Shown here one piece after another: positions 7,483-16,848 of a DNA stretch of 64,000 nt (the stretch's first letter is position 1; every line of letters begins with the position of its first letter). The notes under the pieces are model-generated. The model did no database searches, had not been told where the DNA came from, and saw only the letters and a program-made list of their open reading frames with translations. The position numbers and the translations under genes are program-made. Source of the stretch: Gemmatimonadaceae bacterium. Lineage in GTDB: Bacteria > Gemmatimonadota > Gemmatimonadetes > Gemmatimonadales > Gemmatimonadaceae. The stretch lies in the NCBI GenBank assembly GCA_036003045.1, contig DASYSS010000099.1:62001-126000 (forward strand). The letters run 5' to 3'.

Positions 7483-9864
7483 GTGGGGGCGGGGGGGTCG
7501 ACCGATAGCGTGAGCAGTACGACGCTGAAGCGCGAAATCACCGGCATTGCGCTGTTGCTCCTGGCGGTCTTCCTCGCCGGCGCATTCGTCGCGCTGGCGC
7601 TGGCCGAGATGCGGATGGGCGTCAGCGTCGAAGCGAACGTCGGCCCGGTCGGCGAGTTCCTTTCCAAGCCGCTCGTCACGTTTTTCGGCTGGCCCGCCGC
7701 GATTCTGATTCCGCTGGTGCCGGCAGTGCACGCGCTGCGCCTTTTCGGTCGGCTCGAGTCGAGGACCGACCGCTCATGGATGATCTTCGTCGCGGGACTC
7801 GTCCTTCTCCTTCCGGTCGTGCTGGCGCTTTCGATCGCGTCGGTGGAAACCGGCTTCGCGAGCGCGGGAATCTGGGGAGAGGCGATCGCCGCGTGGTGGC
7901 GGAGCTGGTTCGGTGCGTTCGGCGCGTGGGTGCTCGTCGCGTTGTCCGCGTCCACCCTCACCGCCGCGACGCTGGCGTGGAATCCGATCCGCGCCCTCGT
8001 GGGGCGGCAGCCCGCGGTCGCACAGCCGGCCGAAACGAGCACCGTGCCGGAGAAGCCGCGCCGCAAGCGCGACAAGAATGCGCCCGAGCTGGGAGACGCC
8101 GACCGTGCGCTGGCCCTCGCGCCGCCGTTCGACGAGATGCCGGCAATCGACACGATGGCGCCAGTCGATGACTCGCGCCCCGACGTCGAAGACGGCGTCG
8201 TCGAGCCGAGGAAGCGAAGGAAACGAACCAAGGCCGAGGCGGCGGCCGACCACGACGCGGAAATCGCGGCGGCGATCGATGCGACCGCTCGGCCCGACCT
8301 GGGCGGCGATGAGCTGCCGACCCCGGATCTGCTCGCGCCCCCGCCGCCTCACAACGCCGAAGCAAGCGCCGAAGAGCTGAACGAGATGGGGTACAAGCTC
8401 ATGGCGGCGCTGCGCACGTTCCGCGTCGAGGGAGAGCTCGTCGGCCGCACGACGGGCCCCGTCGTCACGCAATACGAGATCGAGCCGGCACCGGGCGTGA
8501 AGGTCCGGCAGATCGCGAACCTCTCGAACGACCTCGCGCTCGCGATGCGTGCGCCGTCGATCCGGATCGTCGCGCCCATTCCAGGGCGCGGCGCGGTTGG
8601 CGTCGAGGTGCCGAATCCGACGTCGGAGATGGTATCGCTCCGCGAGCTGATCGAGGCGCGCGAGTTCGGCCCGGCGGGCGTCCGCGCAGCGCTGCCGATC
8701 GCGTTGGGGAAGGACCTCGAGGGCAAACCGGTCGTCGCCGATTTGGCGAAGATGCCCCACCTGCTCATCGCCGGCGCGACGGGTTCGGGAAAATCCGTCT
8801 GCGTGAACACGATCATCACGAGCCTCATTTATCGGCACACGCCAAAGACGCTGCGCTTCCTCATGGTCGACCCGAAGATGGTCGAGTTGTCGGTGTACAA
8901 CACGCTGCCACACCTGCGCCACAAGGTGATCACAGACAACCGGGACGCGGCGTCGGTACTCAAATGGGCGCAGCTCGAGATGCAGGAGCGCTACGAGCTG
9001 CTCGCGGCGAACGGATGCCGCAACGTGCAGGAGTTCAACAAGCGCGTGCTCGACAAAGTCGAGCTCAAGCTGGCGAAGAACGCCGAAGTGGCGTTCGAAG
9101 ATACGACCTACAAGGGAGACGTCTTGCCGTACGTCGTCGTCATCGTCGACGAGATGGCCGATCTCATGATGACGGTGCCGGGTGAAGTGGAGACGCCGAT
9201 CGCCATGCTCGCGCAGAAGGCGCGCGCGATCGGCATCCACCTCATTCTCGCGACCCAGCGCCCAAGCGTGAACGTGATCACGGGCCTCATCAAGGCGAAC
9301 TTCCCGAGCCGGATCGCATTTCGCGTTGCGTCGCAGATCGACAGCCGCACGATCATCGACGGAGCGGGGGCGGAGACGCTGCTCGGCAACGGCGACATGC
9401 TGTTCATCCCGCCGGGCAAGTCCGAGCCCGCGCGTCTCCAGGGCGCGTTCCTGTCGAGCGAAGAGACCGAACGTCTGATGAAGTGGTACCAGCAGCGCGC
9501 CGACGAGAAGCGCGCGGCCCGCGTGGCGCAGGGATTGGCGGCCTTCGACGCCGTCGAGAGCGACATCCTCAAAGAGATTCGCGACAAGGAGAAGGAGGCG
9601 CTCGACGCTGCCGGTGCGGCCGACGCCGAGGACGCCGGCGACCGGGATACGCTCTTCCGCGAGGCCGCGGAGGTCGTGGTGCAGACGCAGCAGGGCTCAA
9701 CGTCGCTGCTGCAGCGAAGGCTCAAGGTGGGCTACGGGCGGGCCGCGAGGATCATCGACCAGCTGGAGCTTGCCGGCGTGCTCGGTCCATCGGACGGGCC
9801 ACGCGGGCGCGAGGTGCTCGTCGGATTGGACGAGCTGGATCGGATCTGTGGCCCGCGCGCGTAA
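7483..9864 (+). CDS. ftsK: DNA translocase FtsK/SpoIIIE family
   Basis: FtsK pumps chromosomal DNA at the division septum and promotes dimer resolution. The protein has about four membrane segments in the first 170 residues (for example TGIALLLLAVFLAGAFVALA), a charged linker to about residue 290, and the motor domain with Walker A AGATGSGKSVC at about 430-440 and Walker B VVIVDEMADLMM. The C-terminal winged-helix gamma domain (SLLQRRLKVGYGRAARIIDQ) reads KOPS-like polar sequences in known members. At 793 residues it is a compact version without the long linker of E. coli. The GTG at 7483 abuts the accC stop; a GTG at 7510, nearer the first membrane helix, is a reasonable alternative start. 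Confidence 0.93.
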   Translation: MGAGGSTDSVSSTTLKREITGIALLLLAVFLAGAFVALALAEMRMGVSVEANVGPVGEFLSKPLVTFFGWPAAILIPLVPAVHALRLFGRLESRTDRSWMIFVAGLVLLLPVVLALSIASVETGFASAGIWGEAIAAWWRSWFGAFGAWVLVALSASTLTAATLAWNPIRALVGRQPAVAQPAETSTVPEKPRRKRDKNAPELGDADRALALAPPFDEMPAIDTMAPVDDSRPDVEDGVVEPRKRRKRTKAEAAADHDAEIAAAIDATARPDLGGDELPTPDLLAPPPPHNAEASAEELNEMGYKLMAALRTFRVEGELVGRTTGPVVTQYEIEPAPGVKVRQIANLSNDLALAMRAPSIRIVAPIPGRGAVGVEVPNPTSEMVSLRELIEAREFGPAGVRAALPIALGKDLEGKPVVADLAKMPHLLIAGATGSGKSVCVNTIITSLIYRHTPKTLRFLMVDPKMVELSVYNTLPHLRHKVITDNRDAASVLKWAQLEMQERYELLAANGCRNVQEFNKRVLDKVELKLAKNAEVAFEDTTYKGDVLPYVVVIVDEMADLMMTVPGEVETPIAMLAQKARAIGIHLILATQRPSVNVITGLIKANFPSRIAFRVASQIDSRTIIDGAGAETLLGNGDMLFIPPGKSEPARLQGAFLSSEETERLMKWYQQRADEKRAARVAQGLAAFDAVESDILKEIRDKEKEALDAAGAADAEDAGDRDTLFREAAEVVVQTQQGSTSLLQRRLKVGYGRAARIIDQLELAGVLGPSDGPRGREVLVGLDELDRICGPRA

Positions 9865-10645
9865 ATCGTTCGGCGTTTTCGTCATGCTCGCGTGCGCCGC
9901 ACATGTCGCGGCCGCGCAGAATCCGCCCGTCACGACCCCGACGCCCCCCGATACATCGCATCGCGCGATACCGCCGGTGGCGGGGGGGAAGTTCGACGCG
10001 ACAAAGCTCCAGACGAGTCAGTTCGTGTACCTCACTACGCTCGAACGCGACGCGTCGACGACGCCGTTGGGGACGCGAACGGTGACGGTGACGCCGATGG
10101 CGTACGTCGGCATCCCGACCTGGCTGCTGGTCGAGGCGCGGGCCGGCGACGGGATTCCGTCGGCGGACTCGCTCTACGCGGACATGGCGACGCTACGACC
10201 GATTCACTGGTCGGCGACGACGGGGCCCGCACACCTCGCGCTCGAGTTTCGAAGCGACAGCGCATTCGGCGGCACGAGCACGCCCGCCGGTCGCCGAACC
10301 ATGGCTCTGGCCGTGCCCCCCGGAAGCATCGTCAGCGGCGCGATGTTGGAGACGACTTTACGACTCCTGCCGCTCGCGATGGCGTGGGAGGATTCGGTGC
10401 CGGTGCTCTCGGTGGGCGTGGGCAGCAACGCGGTGCTCTCGACTCGAATCGCCGTGATCGGCGAGGATCGCGTGCGGGTTCCCGCGGGAACGTTCGACTG
10501 CTGGGTGGTGTCCGTTCACGCGGATCAAACGAAGGGTCTGTACTGGGTCACGAAGTCGGACCCGATCGTCGTGAGGAGTACGCTGGATCAGCCGATGATG
10601 GGCGGGGCACAGGTCGTCAGTGCGCTCGCGCGGATCGCGAAATAG
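9848..10645 (+). CDS. Secreted protein of unknown function, resembling the DUF3108 type
   Basis: The 265-residue product starts at a GTG that overlaps the ftsK end by 17 bases. A classical signal peptide is visible (basic VARARKSFG, hydrophobic VFVMLACAAHVAAA, likely cleavage after AAA before QNPP). The mature part is beta-rich with few charged clusters. The stretch GTFDCWVVSVHADQTKGLYW followed by a basic, valine-rich strand resembles the end of DUF3108 domains, which sit in the periplasm or on the outer membrane; this link is from memory and weak. The C-terminus lacks a lipobox or sortase signal. It follows ftsK closely but nothing points to a shared role. Confidence 0.7.
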   Translation: MARARKSFGVFVMLACAAHVAAAQNPPVTTPTPPDTSHRAIPPVAGGKFDATKLQTSQFVYLTTLERDASTTPLGTRTVTVTPMAYVGIPTWLLVEARAGDGIPSADSLYADMATLRPIHWSATTGPAHLALEFRSDSAFGGTSTPAGRRTMALAVPPGSIVSGAMLETTLRLLPLAMAWEDSVPVLSVGVGSNAVLSTRIAVIGEDRVRVPAGTFDCWVVSVHADQTKGLYWVTKSDPIVVRSTLDQPMMGGAQVVSALARIAK

Positions 10646-10706
10646 AAAGACGTCGCTCGCCATGTTTCGGTGATGGTCCGAGGCCGGCGAGCCGTAGTTT
10701 CGGCCC

Positions 10707-11081
10707 ATGTCAGCGGCCAAACAGCAATTCGGCGAGCTCGGGGAGCAGATCGCGGAGCGATGGCTCACTCGGCACGGATGGCGTGTGATGCAGCGGCGAT
10801 TTCGGAGCGGTCACCGGGACATCGATCTCGTCGTGGAGCGAGAAGGCACCGTCGCGTTCGTCGAGGTGAAGGCCCGTCGCGGCAGTGAGTTCGGCGATCC
10901 GGTCGAGGCGGTGAATTGGAGCAAGCAGCGCGAGCTGATCCGCTCCGCCTCGGTCTGGATCGACCGGCACGGCCGGCCGGACGACTCGTATCGCTTCGAT
11001 GTGGTCGGAGTTCTCGTGGAGGGCGACCGCGTTCGAGTGCGCCACGTGCCCAACGCGTTCGCGCTACGCGATTCCGCTTGA
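10707..11081 (+). CDS. YraN/UPF0102 family endonuclease-like protein
   Basis: The 124-residue protein has the restriction-endonuclease-like fold of UPF0102: [20 protein letters not shown], then [26 protein letters not shown], which contains the D...ExK nuclease triad (Asp of RDIDLV and E-V-K). Family members bind or cut DNA and are often near recombination genes; here recA follows 115 bases downstream. A TAGTTT at 10695-10700 ends six bases before the ATG, so the mRNA may be leaderless. Biochemical role remains undefined. Confidence 0.88.
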   Translation: MSAAKQQFGELGEQIAERWLTRHGWRVMQRRFRSGHRDIDLVVEREGTVAFVEVKARRGSEFGDPVEAVNWSKQRELIRSASVWIDRHGRPDDSYRFDVVGVLVEGDRVRVRHVPNAFALRDSA

Positions 11082-11106
11082 ATTCGGCACCCCGGTTTCG
11101 TATTTT
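11078..11106 (+). promoter_or_regulatory. Predicted recA promoter
   Basis: TTGAAT at 11078-11083, exactly 17 bases, then TATTTT at 11101-11106. The start site would be near 11113, giving an 84-base leader before the recA ATG. The -35 box overlaps the end of yraN. No palindrome matching the E. coli or Bacillus LexA box was seen around it, so DNA-damage control cannot be claimed from sequence. Confidence 0.6.
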
Positions 11107-11196
11107 CTTCGGGTATCGAGCGCCCCCTGTGTTTCCCGCTACGATTACGCTGATTGGCCCTCCCAAGAGCGGACGACTAACCGAGAGGATGAGAGC

Positions 11197-12240
11197 ATGG
11201 CTGTGTCGACCTTGCAGGACGACAAGAAGAAGGCGTTGAATCTGGCCATCGCGCAGATCGAAAAGAGCCACGGAAAGGGTTCGATCATGCGCTTGGGGGC
11301 GGACCAGAAGGTCCGGGTGGAGGCGATCTCCACGGGAGCGATCAACCTCGACGCGGCGATCGGCGTGGGCGGCATCCCGCGCGGCCGCATCACCGAGATC
11401 TACGGCCCCGAATCGAGCGGCAAGACGACGCTCTGCCTCCACGTCGTCGCCAACGCGCAGCACAACGGCGGCGTCGCGGCGTACATCGACGCCGAGCATG
11501 CGCTCGACACCGAGTACGCGCGCAAGCTGGGTGTGGACGTCGAGGCGATGCTCATCTCCCAGCCGGACACCGGCGAGCAGGCGCTCGAGATCTGCGAGAT
11601 TCTCGTGCGATCCGGCGCGGTGGACGTCGTGGTGATCGACTCGGTCGCGGCCCTCGTCCCGAAGGCCGAAATCGAAGGCGACATGGGCGACTCGCACGTC
11701 GGTCTTCAGGCCCGCCTCATGAGCCAGGCGCTGCGCAAGCTGACCGGATCGATCGCGCGCTCCAAGACGTCGGTCGTGTTCATCAACCAGCTGCGCGAAA
11801 AGATCGGCGTGATGTTTGGCAATCCTGAGACGACGACGGGCGGCAAGGCGCTCAAGTTCTACGCGTCAGTGCGGCTCGACATCCGCCGCATCGGGCCGGT
11901 CAAGGACAAGGAGGACGTCGTCGGCTCGCACGTGCGCGTGAAAGTCGTCAAGAACAAAGTCGCCGCGCCGTTCAAACAAGCCGAATTCGACATCATGTAC
12001 GCCGAAGGCATCAGCCACGCGAGCCTCGTGCTGGACATCGCGGCCGAGGCGGGGATCATCGACAAGTCGGGCGCGTGGTACGCGTACAACGGCCAAAAAA
12101 TCGGCCAGGGACGGGAGAACGCGAAGCTGTATCTTCGCGACACCCCTGCTCTGATGGCCGAGGTCGAAGAGAAGGTGAAGGCACTGCTCGGCGTCGGGCC
12201 GCGCGAGGTGATCAACGACATCGAGGTCAGCGAGGAGTAG
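11197..12240 (+). CDS. recA: Recombinase RecA
   Basis: RecA forms filaments on single-stranded DNA, catalyses strand exchange and triggers LexA cleavage. The 347-residue length is typical. The sequence shows [12 protein letters not shown], Walker [12 protein letters not shown], the [10 protein letters not shown] motif, the [13 protein letters not shown] Walker B region, and the loop-2 segment [20 protein letters not shown]. The C-terminal tail ends in acidic residues (NDIEVSEE), as in other RecA proteins. The start is the ATG with GAGAGGATGAGAGC upstream, including a purine-rich ribosome site; the longer frame from 10999 is spurious. recX follows after a structured 107-base spacer. Confidence 0.98.
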   Translation: MAVSTLQDDKKKALNLAIAQIEKSHGKGSIMRLGADQKVRVEAISTGAINLDAAIGVGGIPRGRITEIYGPESSGKTTLCLHVVANAQHNGGVAAYIDAEHALDTEYARKLGVDVEAMLISQPDTGEQALEICEILVRSGAVDVVVIDSVAALVPKAEIEGDMGDSHVGLQARLMSQALRKLTGSIARSKTSVVFINQLREKIGVMFGNPETTTGGKALKFYASVRLDIRRIGPVKDKEDVVGSHVRVKVVKNKVAAPFKQAEFDIMYAEGISHASLVLDIAAEAGIIDKSGAWYAYNGQKIGQGRENAKLYLRDTPALMAEVEEKVKALLGVGPREVINDIEVSEE

Positions 12241-12337
12241 CCCGGCGACACGAATTGCGCCGGGGAGGCACCAGGCTTGCGACGAGGGGACCCGGACGTT
12301 CCTGTCGCAGCGAGCAGTGACTCCTCGGCGGTTTTTT
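12231..12337 (+). ncRNA. Candidate structured RNA / terminator between recA and recX
   Basis: The last 8 bases before the end of recA, CGAGGAGT (12231-12238), pair perfectly with ACTCCTCG (12320-12327). Inside this outer stem are two more hairpins: CCCGGCG (12241-12247) with CGCCGGG (12258-12264) around a 10-base loop, and TGCGAC (12278-12283) with GTCGCA (12304-12309), extended by AGG/CCT. Six T follow at 12332-12337, just ten bases before the recX ATG. The whole can fold as a three-armed RNA ending in a terminator-like tract. In E. coli a terminator between recA and recX limits recX to read-through; this could do the same. The fold was done by eye; its conservation is untested. Confidence 0.5.
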
Positions 12338-12347
12338 CATTTGCGCG

Positions 12348-12893
12348 ATGAATCCATCGAGTGACCCCGTCCAGCCGCGGGCTCCGCGCACGCACCGGCC
12401 GAGTCGCACACCTCGGTCGACGTACGATCGCGCGCTCGACATGCTCGAGTCGCGGGCCCGCAGCGTCATTGAGTTGCGACGGGCCCTGATCAAAAAGGGC
12501 GAGCCGGCCCTTGATGTCGACGCGGCCATCGAGCGGCTGCGCGCGGCGGGACTCCTCGACGACGCGAATTACGCGCGCCAGCTCGCGCGCTCGAAAGCCA
12601 TCGGAGCCGGACAGTCGCGGCGCCGCATCGCGCAGGAACTGGCGCGTCGCGGCGTCGCACGGACCGTCGGGGACGAGGCGATTGCCGCGGTTTTCGACGA
12701 GGAAGCCGTCGACGAGGATGCGAACATCGAACGCGTCGCTCGAAAGAAGATGAAGACGCTGGCGAAGCTCGACGCACAGGTTCAGCGACGGCGCCTCTAC
12801 GCGTTTCTCGCGCGGCGTGGATATGACGTCGATGCGATTGGCCAGATTGTCGGGCGACTCACGGGCGAGGCCCTCGAGGCGCGTGGCGAATAG
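12348..12893 (+). CDS. recX: Regulatory protein RecX
   Basis: RecX binds RecA and limits filament growth. The 181-residue protein is all-helical, with the repeated three-helix units of the family: ALDMLESRARSVIELRRALI, AAGLLDDANYARQLARSKAI, GQSRRRIAQELARRGVA. A Pro/Arg-rich N-terminal tail of about 25 residues precedes the core. It sits directly after recA, the usual partnership, with the ATG ten bases downstream of the T tract of the spacer structure. The C-terminus YAFLARRGYDVDAIGQIV is the normal RecX ending. Confidence 0.92.
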   Translation: MNPSSDPVQPRAPRTHRPSRTPRSTYDRALDMLESRARSVIELRRALIKKGEPALDVDAAIERLRAAGLLDDANYARQLARSKAIGAGQSRRRIAQELARRGVARTVGDEAIAAVFDEEAVDEDANIERVARKKMKTLAKLDAQVQRRRLYAFLARRGYDVDAIGQIVGRLTGEALEARGE

Positions 12894-12989
12894 CTGGCGT
12901 CGTAGGAGTGGGGGCGGCGAGCGATCACCGCGGTGGCGCCATTGTGATCTCTTTCTCTGGCACCTCGTTGTGTCTTCCCGGGGGGAGAA

Positions 12990-13523
12990 GTGAAGAATAG
13001 GAGACGCACACTTGCCGGGATTGTCGGGGTCGCGGGCGCCGCGATGGCGTCGGCCGCGCCCAACGTGCTCGCGCAGTCGTCCACGATCCCAAACGCGGCT
13101 GCCGAGCACCGGCGGACCTGGTTATCACTGTCGCTAGGTCCGGGCACGGACCACGGAGACGGGAGACTCGCCGGGATGATCGCGCTGTGGACGGCTCGAG
13201 GCCCGCTAGCATTCTCCATTCGCTCGGCCGGCGCGTCGCGATTCCTCGATCCCGGGGATGTGGGCGACATCTCGTTTCTCGTGGGCGTTCATCCCGTGCG
13301 AGAGTCCCACGCCGACGTCGTGTTGCTTGCAGGCATCGGCGACAGTTACGGCCATGACTTCGGCGGTGGGAACCTCGTTCACGAGCCCGTGATCGCGGTC
13401 AGTGCGCAAGCGAATCTCAATTACGTGCTCGTCGGGATTGGGCTCGACGGCTTCGCCGCGCTGGGATCTGGACGCAAGTACGCCGGAGCCGGATTGGCGT
13501 TCGCCGTTGGATGGTTTCAATAA
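12990..13523 (+). CDS. Secreted hypothetical protein
   Basis: The 177-residue product begins at GTG 12990, with GGGGGAG a few bases upstream. Residues 1-29 look like a signal peptide (KNRRRT basic start, IVGVAGAAMASAAPNVLAQ with cleavage likely after LAQ). The mature protein is rich in Gly, Ala and Val in alternating hydrophobic patterns (WLSLSLGPG; ISFLVGVHPV; NLNYVLVGIGLDGF) and ends in a strand with a near-terminal aromatic (AFAVGWFQ). Such endings are common in outer-membrane beta-barrels. I do not recognise a named family. It stands alone between recX and alaS. Confidence 0.7.
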   Translation: MKNRRRTLAGIVGVAGAAMASAAPNVLAQSSTIPNAAAEHRRTWLSLSLGPGTDHGDGRLAGMIALWTARGPLAFSIRSAGASRFLDPGDVGDISFLVGVHPVRESHADVVLLAGIGDSYGHDFGGGNLVHEPVIAVSAQANLNYVLVGIGLDGFAALGSGRKYAGAGLAFAVGWFQ

Positions 13524-13735
13524 CGGCGCCCTGTCGCGTCTTCGTCAGCAAGCGTCGCCGGAGGACCGTGCAACCTGCGGCCAGAGCTTCGGCCAAGGGT
13601 CTCTCGTTCACTCGGATTGGGGATCAACGAGTTCAGGGCGCCGGAAAGACGCGTCATTTCGCCGCTGGAGGCGTTTCACTTTCGTTCGGTCCGTTCCGCT
13701 AAGCGCGCGCAACTGATTTCGCCTCCCGGGCGGCC

Positions 13736-13741
13736 TATATT
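13736..13741 (+). promoter_or_regulatory. Putative -10 box of alaS (leaderless arrangement)
   Basis: TATATT at 13736-13741 ends six bases before the alaS ATG at 13748, so the start site would fall on or next to the A of the start codon. No strong -35 hexamer is seen at the right distance (CTGATT is the nearest), so the call rests on the -10 alone. The 224 bases between the preceding gene and alaS hold no other feature I can support. Confidence 0.4.
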
Positions 13742-13747
13742 CCGAGA

Positions 13748-16537
13748 ATGAAGGCCGCCGAGATTCGATCCCGTTTTCTCAAATATTTCGAGCGCAACGA
13801 TCACGCCGTGTTGCCGAGCTCGTCGCTCGTCCCTGCCGACGACCCGACGCTCCTGTTCACGAACGCCGGGATGGTGCAGTTCAAGCGCGTTTTCCTGGGA
13901 GCCGAAGCGCCGCCCAACGGACGACGTCGAGCGACGACCTCGCAGAAGTGCGTGCGCGCGGGGGGAAAGCACAACGACCTCGAACAGGTCGGACACACCG
14001 CGCGCCACAACACGTTCTTCGAGATGCTCGGCAACTTCTCGTTCGGCGACTATTTCAAGCGGGACGCGATCCGATTCGCCTGGGAGTTCGTCACGCAGGA
14101 TCTCGGACTCGACCCGAAGCTGCTGCGCGTTTCCGTGCATCATTCCGACGACGAGGCGCGCGCGCTTTGGCGTGAGATCGCCGGGCTTCCGGACTCGCGC
14201 ATCTACGGACTTGGCGACAAGGACAATTTCTGGCAGATGGCGGACACCGGTCCGTGCGGCCCGTGCTCCGAGATCTTCGTCGACATGGCGCACATCGCCA
14301 AAGATTGGCGCTTGCCCCAAGGCGCGACCGGTGAATGGACCGAGCTCGATCGCGACGAATTTTCGCTCGAGGCATTCATCGAAGGATCCGACCGCGATCG
14401 GTTCATCGAGTTCTGGAACCTCGTATTCATGCAATTCGACCGGCGGCCGGACGGCACGATGGTGCCGTTGCCGAAGCCGTCGGTCGACACGGGCGCCGGC
14501 CTCGAGCGAATCTCGGCGATCACGCAGGGCGTGACGATGATCTACCACACCGACCTCTTCGCGCCAATGCTGTCGGCCGTCGAGCAGGCGGTGGGCATTC
14601 AATACTGGGGACGCGAGAGCGACCAGTCACGAACCGGCGTCCGCGTAAGATCGGGCGGCGTCGTGCAGAACGCCGTGAGCCCCGCTTCGTTCCGCGTTCT
14701 CGCCGACCACGCGCGCGCCGTGTCGTTCCTGCTCGCCGACGGCGTATTCCCGTCGAACGAGGGACGCGGCTACGTGCTGCGCCGCATTCTGCGGCGCGCC
14801 GTGCGTCACGCATGGCTCCTCGGCCGCAAGGAGCCGACCCTCGTGCACGTCGCTCAGGCGGTGATCGATTCGATGGGCGACGCGTACCCGGAGCTTCGCC
14901 TACGATCGAAGCACATCCTCGACACCACGCGCCAGGAAGAGCAGGGCTTTCTCGCCACGATCGAGGGTGGGCTCACGCGCTTCGATCAACTCGCTCCGGT
15001 GCAATCGGTCGGTGGCGGGACCGACGTCCGAGGCACGATCAGTGGAGAGGACGCGTTCCGTCTCTACGACACGTTCGGCTTCCCGATCGACCTCACGGAG
15101 CTGATGGCGCGCGAGCGCGGCTACGTGGTGGACATCGCCGGATTCGAGGCCGCGCTCGATCAGCAGCGGCGACGTTCACAGGAAGAGAGAAAGGCAAAGC
15201 GCGTCGGCGTTGCCCTCGACGCGTTGGCGAATCTCTCCGAATTCGAGGCAGCGCCCGGGGTGGGCCCAGCGGCGACATTCGTTGGATACGACGCGATCGA
15301 AATCGAAACGCAGACGACCGCCGTTCGGCACCTCGACGGCGGACGCGTCGCCGTGTTGCTCCGCGAGTCGCCGTTCTACGCCGAGTCAGGCGGACAGATC
15401 TCCGATCAAGGTGAGATCGTCGGCGAGGGTTGGCGCGTCGACGTCGACGAAGTCCGAAAGATCGAAGGGCGTCCGGCGGCGATCGGGAGAATCACCGGCA
15501 CGTTCCACTTCGGCCGCGTCATCGCGCGCGTGCCGAGCGACCGGCGGCGCGACACGGAACGCAACCACACGGCGACGCACCTGCTCCACGCCGCGCTACG
15601 ATCCGTGCTCGGCGACGGTGTCCATCAGGCGGGCTCGCTCGTCGCGCCCGATCGGCTTCGTTTCGACTTCACGCACCACGGCCCGGTCTCGGCCGAGCGG
15701 CTCGGCGAGATCGAGAGCATCGTGAATCGGGAGATCGCGCGCAGCATTCCCGTTACCACGCGCGAGATGGCCTACGCCGACGCGCGCGCGGCGGGCGCGA
15801 TGGCCCTGTTCGGCGAGAAGTACGGCGACGTCGTGCGCGTGGTGCGAGTCGCCGACTTCTCGATGGAGCTGTGCGGCGGCACTCATGTGCGCAACACGGC
15901 CGAGATCAATCTGTTCAAGATCGTCACCGAGACCGGCGTGGCCGCCGGCGTCCGCCGCATCGAAGCGCTGACCGGGCCGGGCGCGTACCAGCTGATTCGC
16001 AGCGAGGAGCGCGCGCTCCACCGGATCGCCGAATCGCTCAAGGCGCCGGTCGACGGCGTCGAGAAGCGCGTTGCGGCGCTGTTGGACGAGCGGCGTACGC
16101 TCGAGCGTCGCCTCGAGGAGGCGATGCGCGGCGGCGGCGATCAGCTGCAGTCGCTGCTCGGCGGCGCGCAGGCGCTCGGGGGTGGGGGGGAGCACAACGG
16201 CTCGAAGTTGGTGACCGGCGTCGTTCGCGCGGGCGACGTGAAGGAGCTCCAGGCGCTCGGCGACGCGGTGCGCGAGAAGCTCGGCAGCGGTGTTGGCGTG
16301 TTGGCGGCGAGCTTCGAGGACGGAAAGAACACTTTGCTGGTCGTCGTGACGGACGACCTGCGTCAGCGCGGTCTGCGCGCCGACGCCCTGATCAAGGACA
16401 TCGCCGCCGCGGCGGGTGGCCGTGGAGGCGGAAAGCCGCACATGGCGCAGGCAGGCGTACCCGATGCCGCGCGTTTCGGCGACGCGCTCGCCCGTGCTCC
16501 CGAGCTCGTGCGCGACGCGTTGGTCGGCGCCGAGTGA
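13748..16537 (+). CDS. alaS: Alanyl-tRNA synthetase
   Basis: AlaRS charges tRNA-Ala. The 929-residue protein is slightly longer than the usual 870-890. It has the class II catalytic core from residue 1 (IRSRFLKYFERNDHAVLPSS; FTNAGMVQFK; QKCVRAGGKHNDLEQVG), the editing domain with the zinc-ligand motifs HTATHLLHAAL and CGGTHVRNTAEI, a coiled-coil around 760-800, and the C-terminal C-Ala domain with a Gly-rich GGRGGGKPHMAQAG motif. The gene has its own -10 box and overlaps the next small ORF by GTGA. Confidence 0.97.
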   Translation: MKAAEIRSRFLKYFERNDHAVLPSSSLVPADDPTLLFTNAGMVQFKRVFLGAEAPPNGRRRATTSQKCVRAGGKHNDLEQVGHTARHNTFFEMLGNFSFGDYFKRDAIRFAWEFVTQDLGLDPKLLRVSVHHSDDEARALWREIAGLPDSRIYGLGDKDNFWQMADTGPCGPCSEIFVDMAHIAKDWRLPQGATGEWTELDRDEFSLEAFIEGSDRDRFIEFWNLVFMQFDRRPDGTMVPLPKPSVDTGAGLERISAITQGVTMIYHTDLFAPMLSAVEQAVGIQYWGRESDQSRTGVRVRSGGVVQNAVSPASFRVLADHARAVSFLLADGVFPSNEGRGYVLRRILRRAVRHAWLLGRKEPTLVHVAQAVIDSMGDAYPELRLRSKHILDTTRQEEQGFLATIEGGLTRFDQLAPVQSVGGGTDVRGTISGEDAFRLYDTFGFPIDLTELMARERGYVVDIAGFEAALDQQRRRSQEERKAKRVGVALDALANLSEFEAAPGVGPAATFVGYDAIEIETQTTAVRHLDGGRVAVLLRESPFYAESGGQISDQGEIVGEGWRVDVDEVRKIEGRPAAIGRITGTFHFGRVIARVPSDRRRDTERNHTATHLLHAALRSVLGDGVHQAGSLVAPDRLRFDFTHHGPVSAERLGEIESIVNREIARSIPVTTREMAYADARAAGAMALFGEKYGDVVRVVRVADFSMELCGGTHVRNTAEINLFKIVTETGVAAGVRRIEALTGPGAYQLIRSEERALHRIAESLKAPVDGVEKRVAALLDERRTLERRLEEAMRGGGDQLQSLLGGAQALGGGGEHNGSKLVTGVVRAGDVKELQALGDAVREKLGSGVGVLAASFEDGKNTLLVVVTDDLRQRGLRADALIKDIAAAAGGRGGGKPHMAQAGVPDAARFGDALARAPELVRDALVGAE

Positions 16538-16848
16538 CGGTCGGCGACTGGCTCCGCGACAAAAACCCCGCGCCGCCGGCGCGACTCGCCGCGCGCATCG
16601 AGACAGCGCTCGGAGCACGAAGCGCCGAGCCGGCGTCGAATGCCGCCATCGTTTGTTTGGACGCGTGTGAGACTCTGCTCGCCGACGTCGCGGCGCGACC
16701 ATCACCCGGGCGCGAGTCGGCGTTGGATCTCTTGGCCGCCGACGCCTTGGCGACCTACGCCCTCGAGGCGGCGGCCGAGTCGCCGGCGGCCCTCGAGGCG
16801 CGCGCACACGAAGCGATGACACGCCTGTCCGCGATCGCCGGCGGATGA
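16534..16848 (+). CDS. Small alpha-helical hypothetical protein between alaS and the PHP phosphatase
   Basis: This 104-residue ORF starts at a GTG overlapping the alaS stop (GTGA) and ends in an ATGA overlap with the next gene, so it is very likely translated. It is Ala-rich and predicted helical throughout (RLAARIETALGARSAEP; LLAADALATYALEAAAESP; ALEARAHEAMTRLSAIAGG), with no membrane segment or signal. Two Cys are present (VCLDACETLL) but no metal motif. I do not recognise a family. The coupling on both sides suggests a conserved place in an operon, not a function. Confidence 0.65.
   Translation: MTVGDWLRDKNPAPPARLAARIETALGARSAEPASNAAIVCLDACETLLADVAARPSPGRESALDLLAADALATYALEAAAESPAALEARAHEAMTRLSAIAGG

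Noticed and set aside
11082-11196. LexA/SOS box in the recA leader
   Set aside because: No CTGT-N8-ACAG or GAAC-N4-GTTC palindrome was found; only a plain promoter is supported.
13524-13747. T-box or other riboswitch before alaS
   Set aside because: No T-box sequence or terminator with T tract could be recognised; only a -10 box next to the start is supported.
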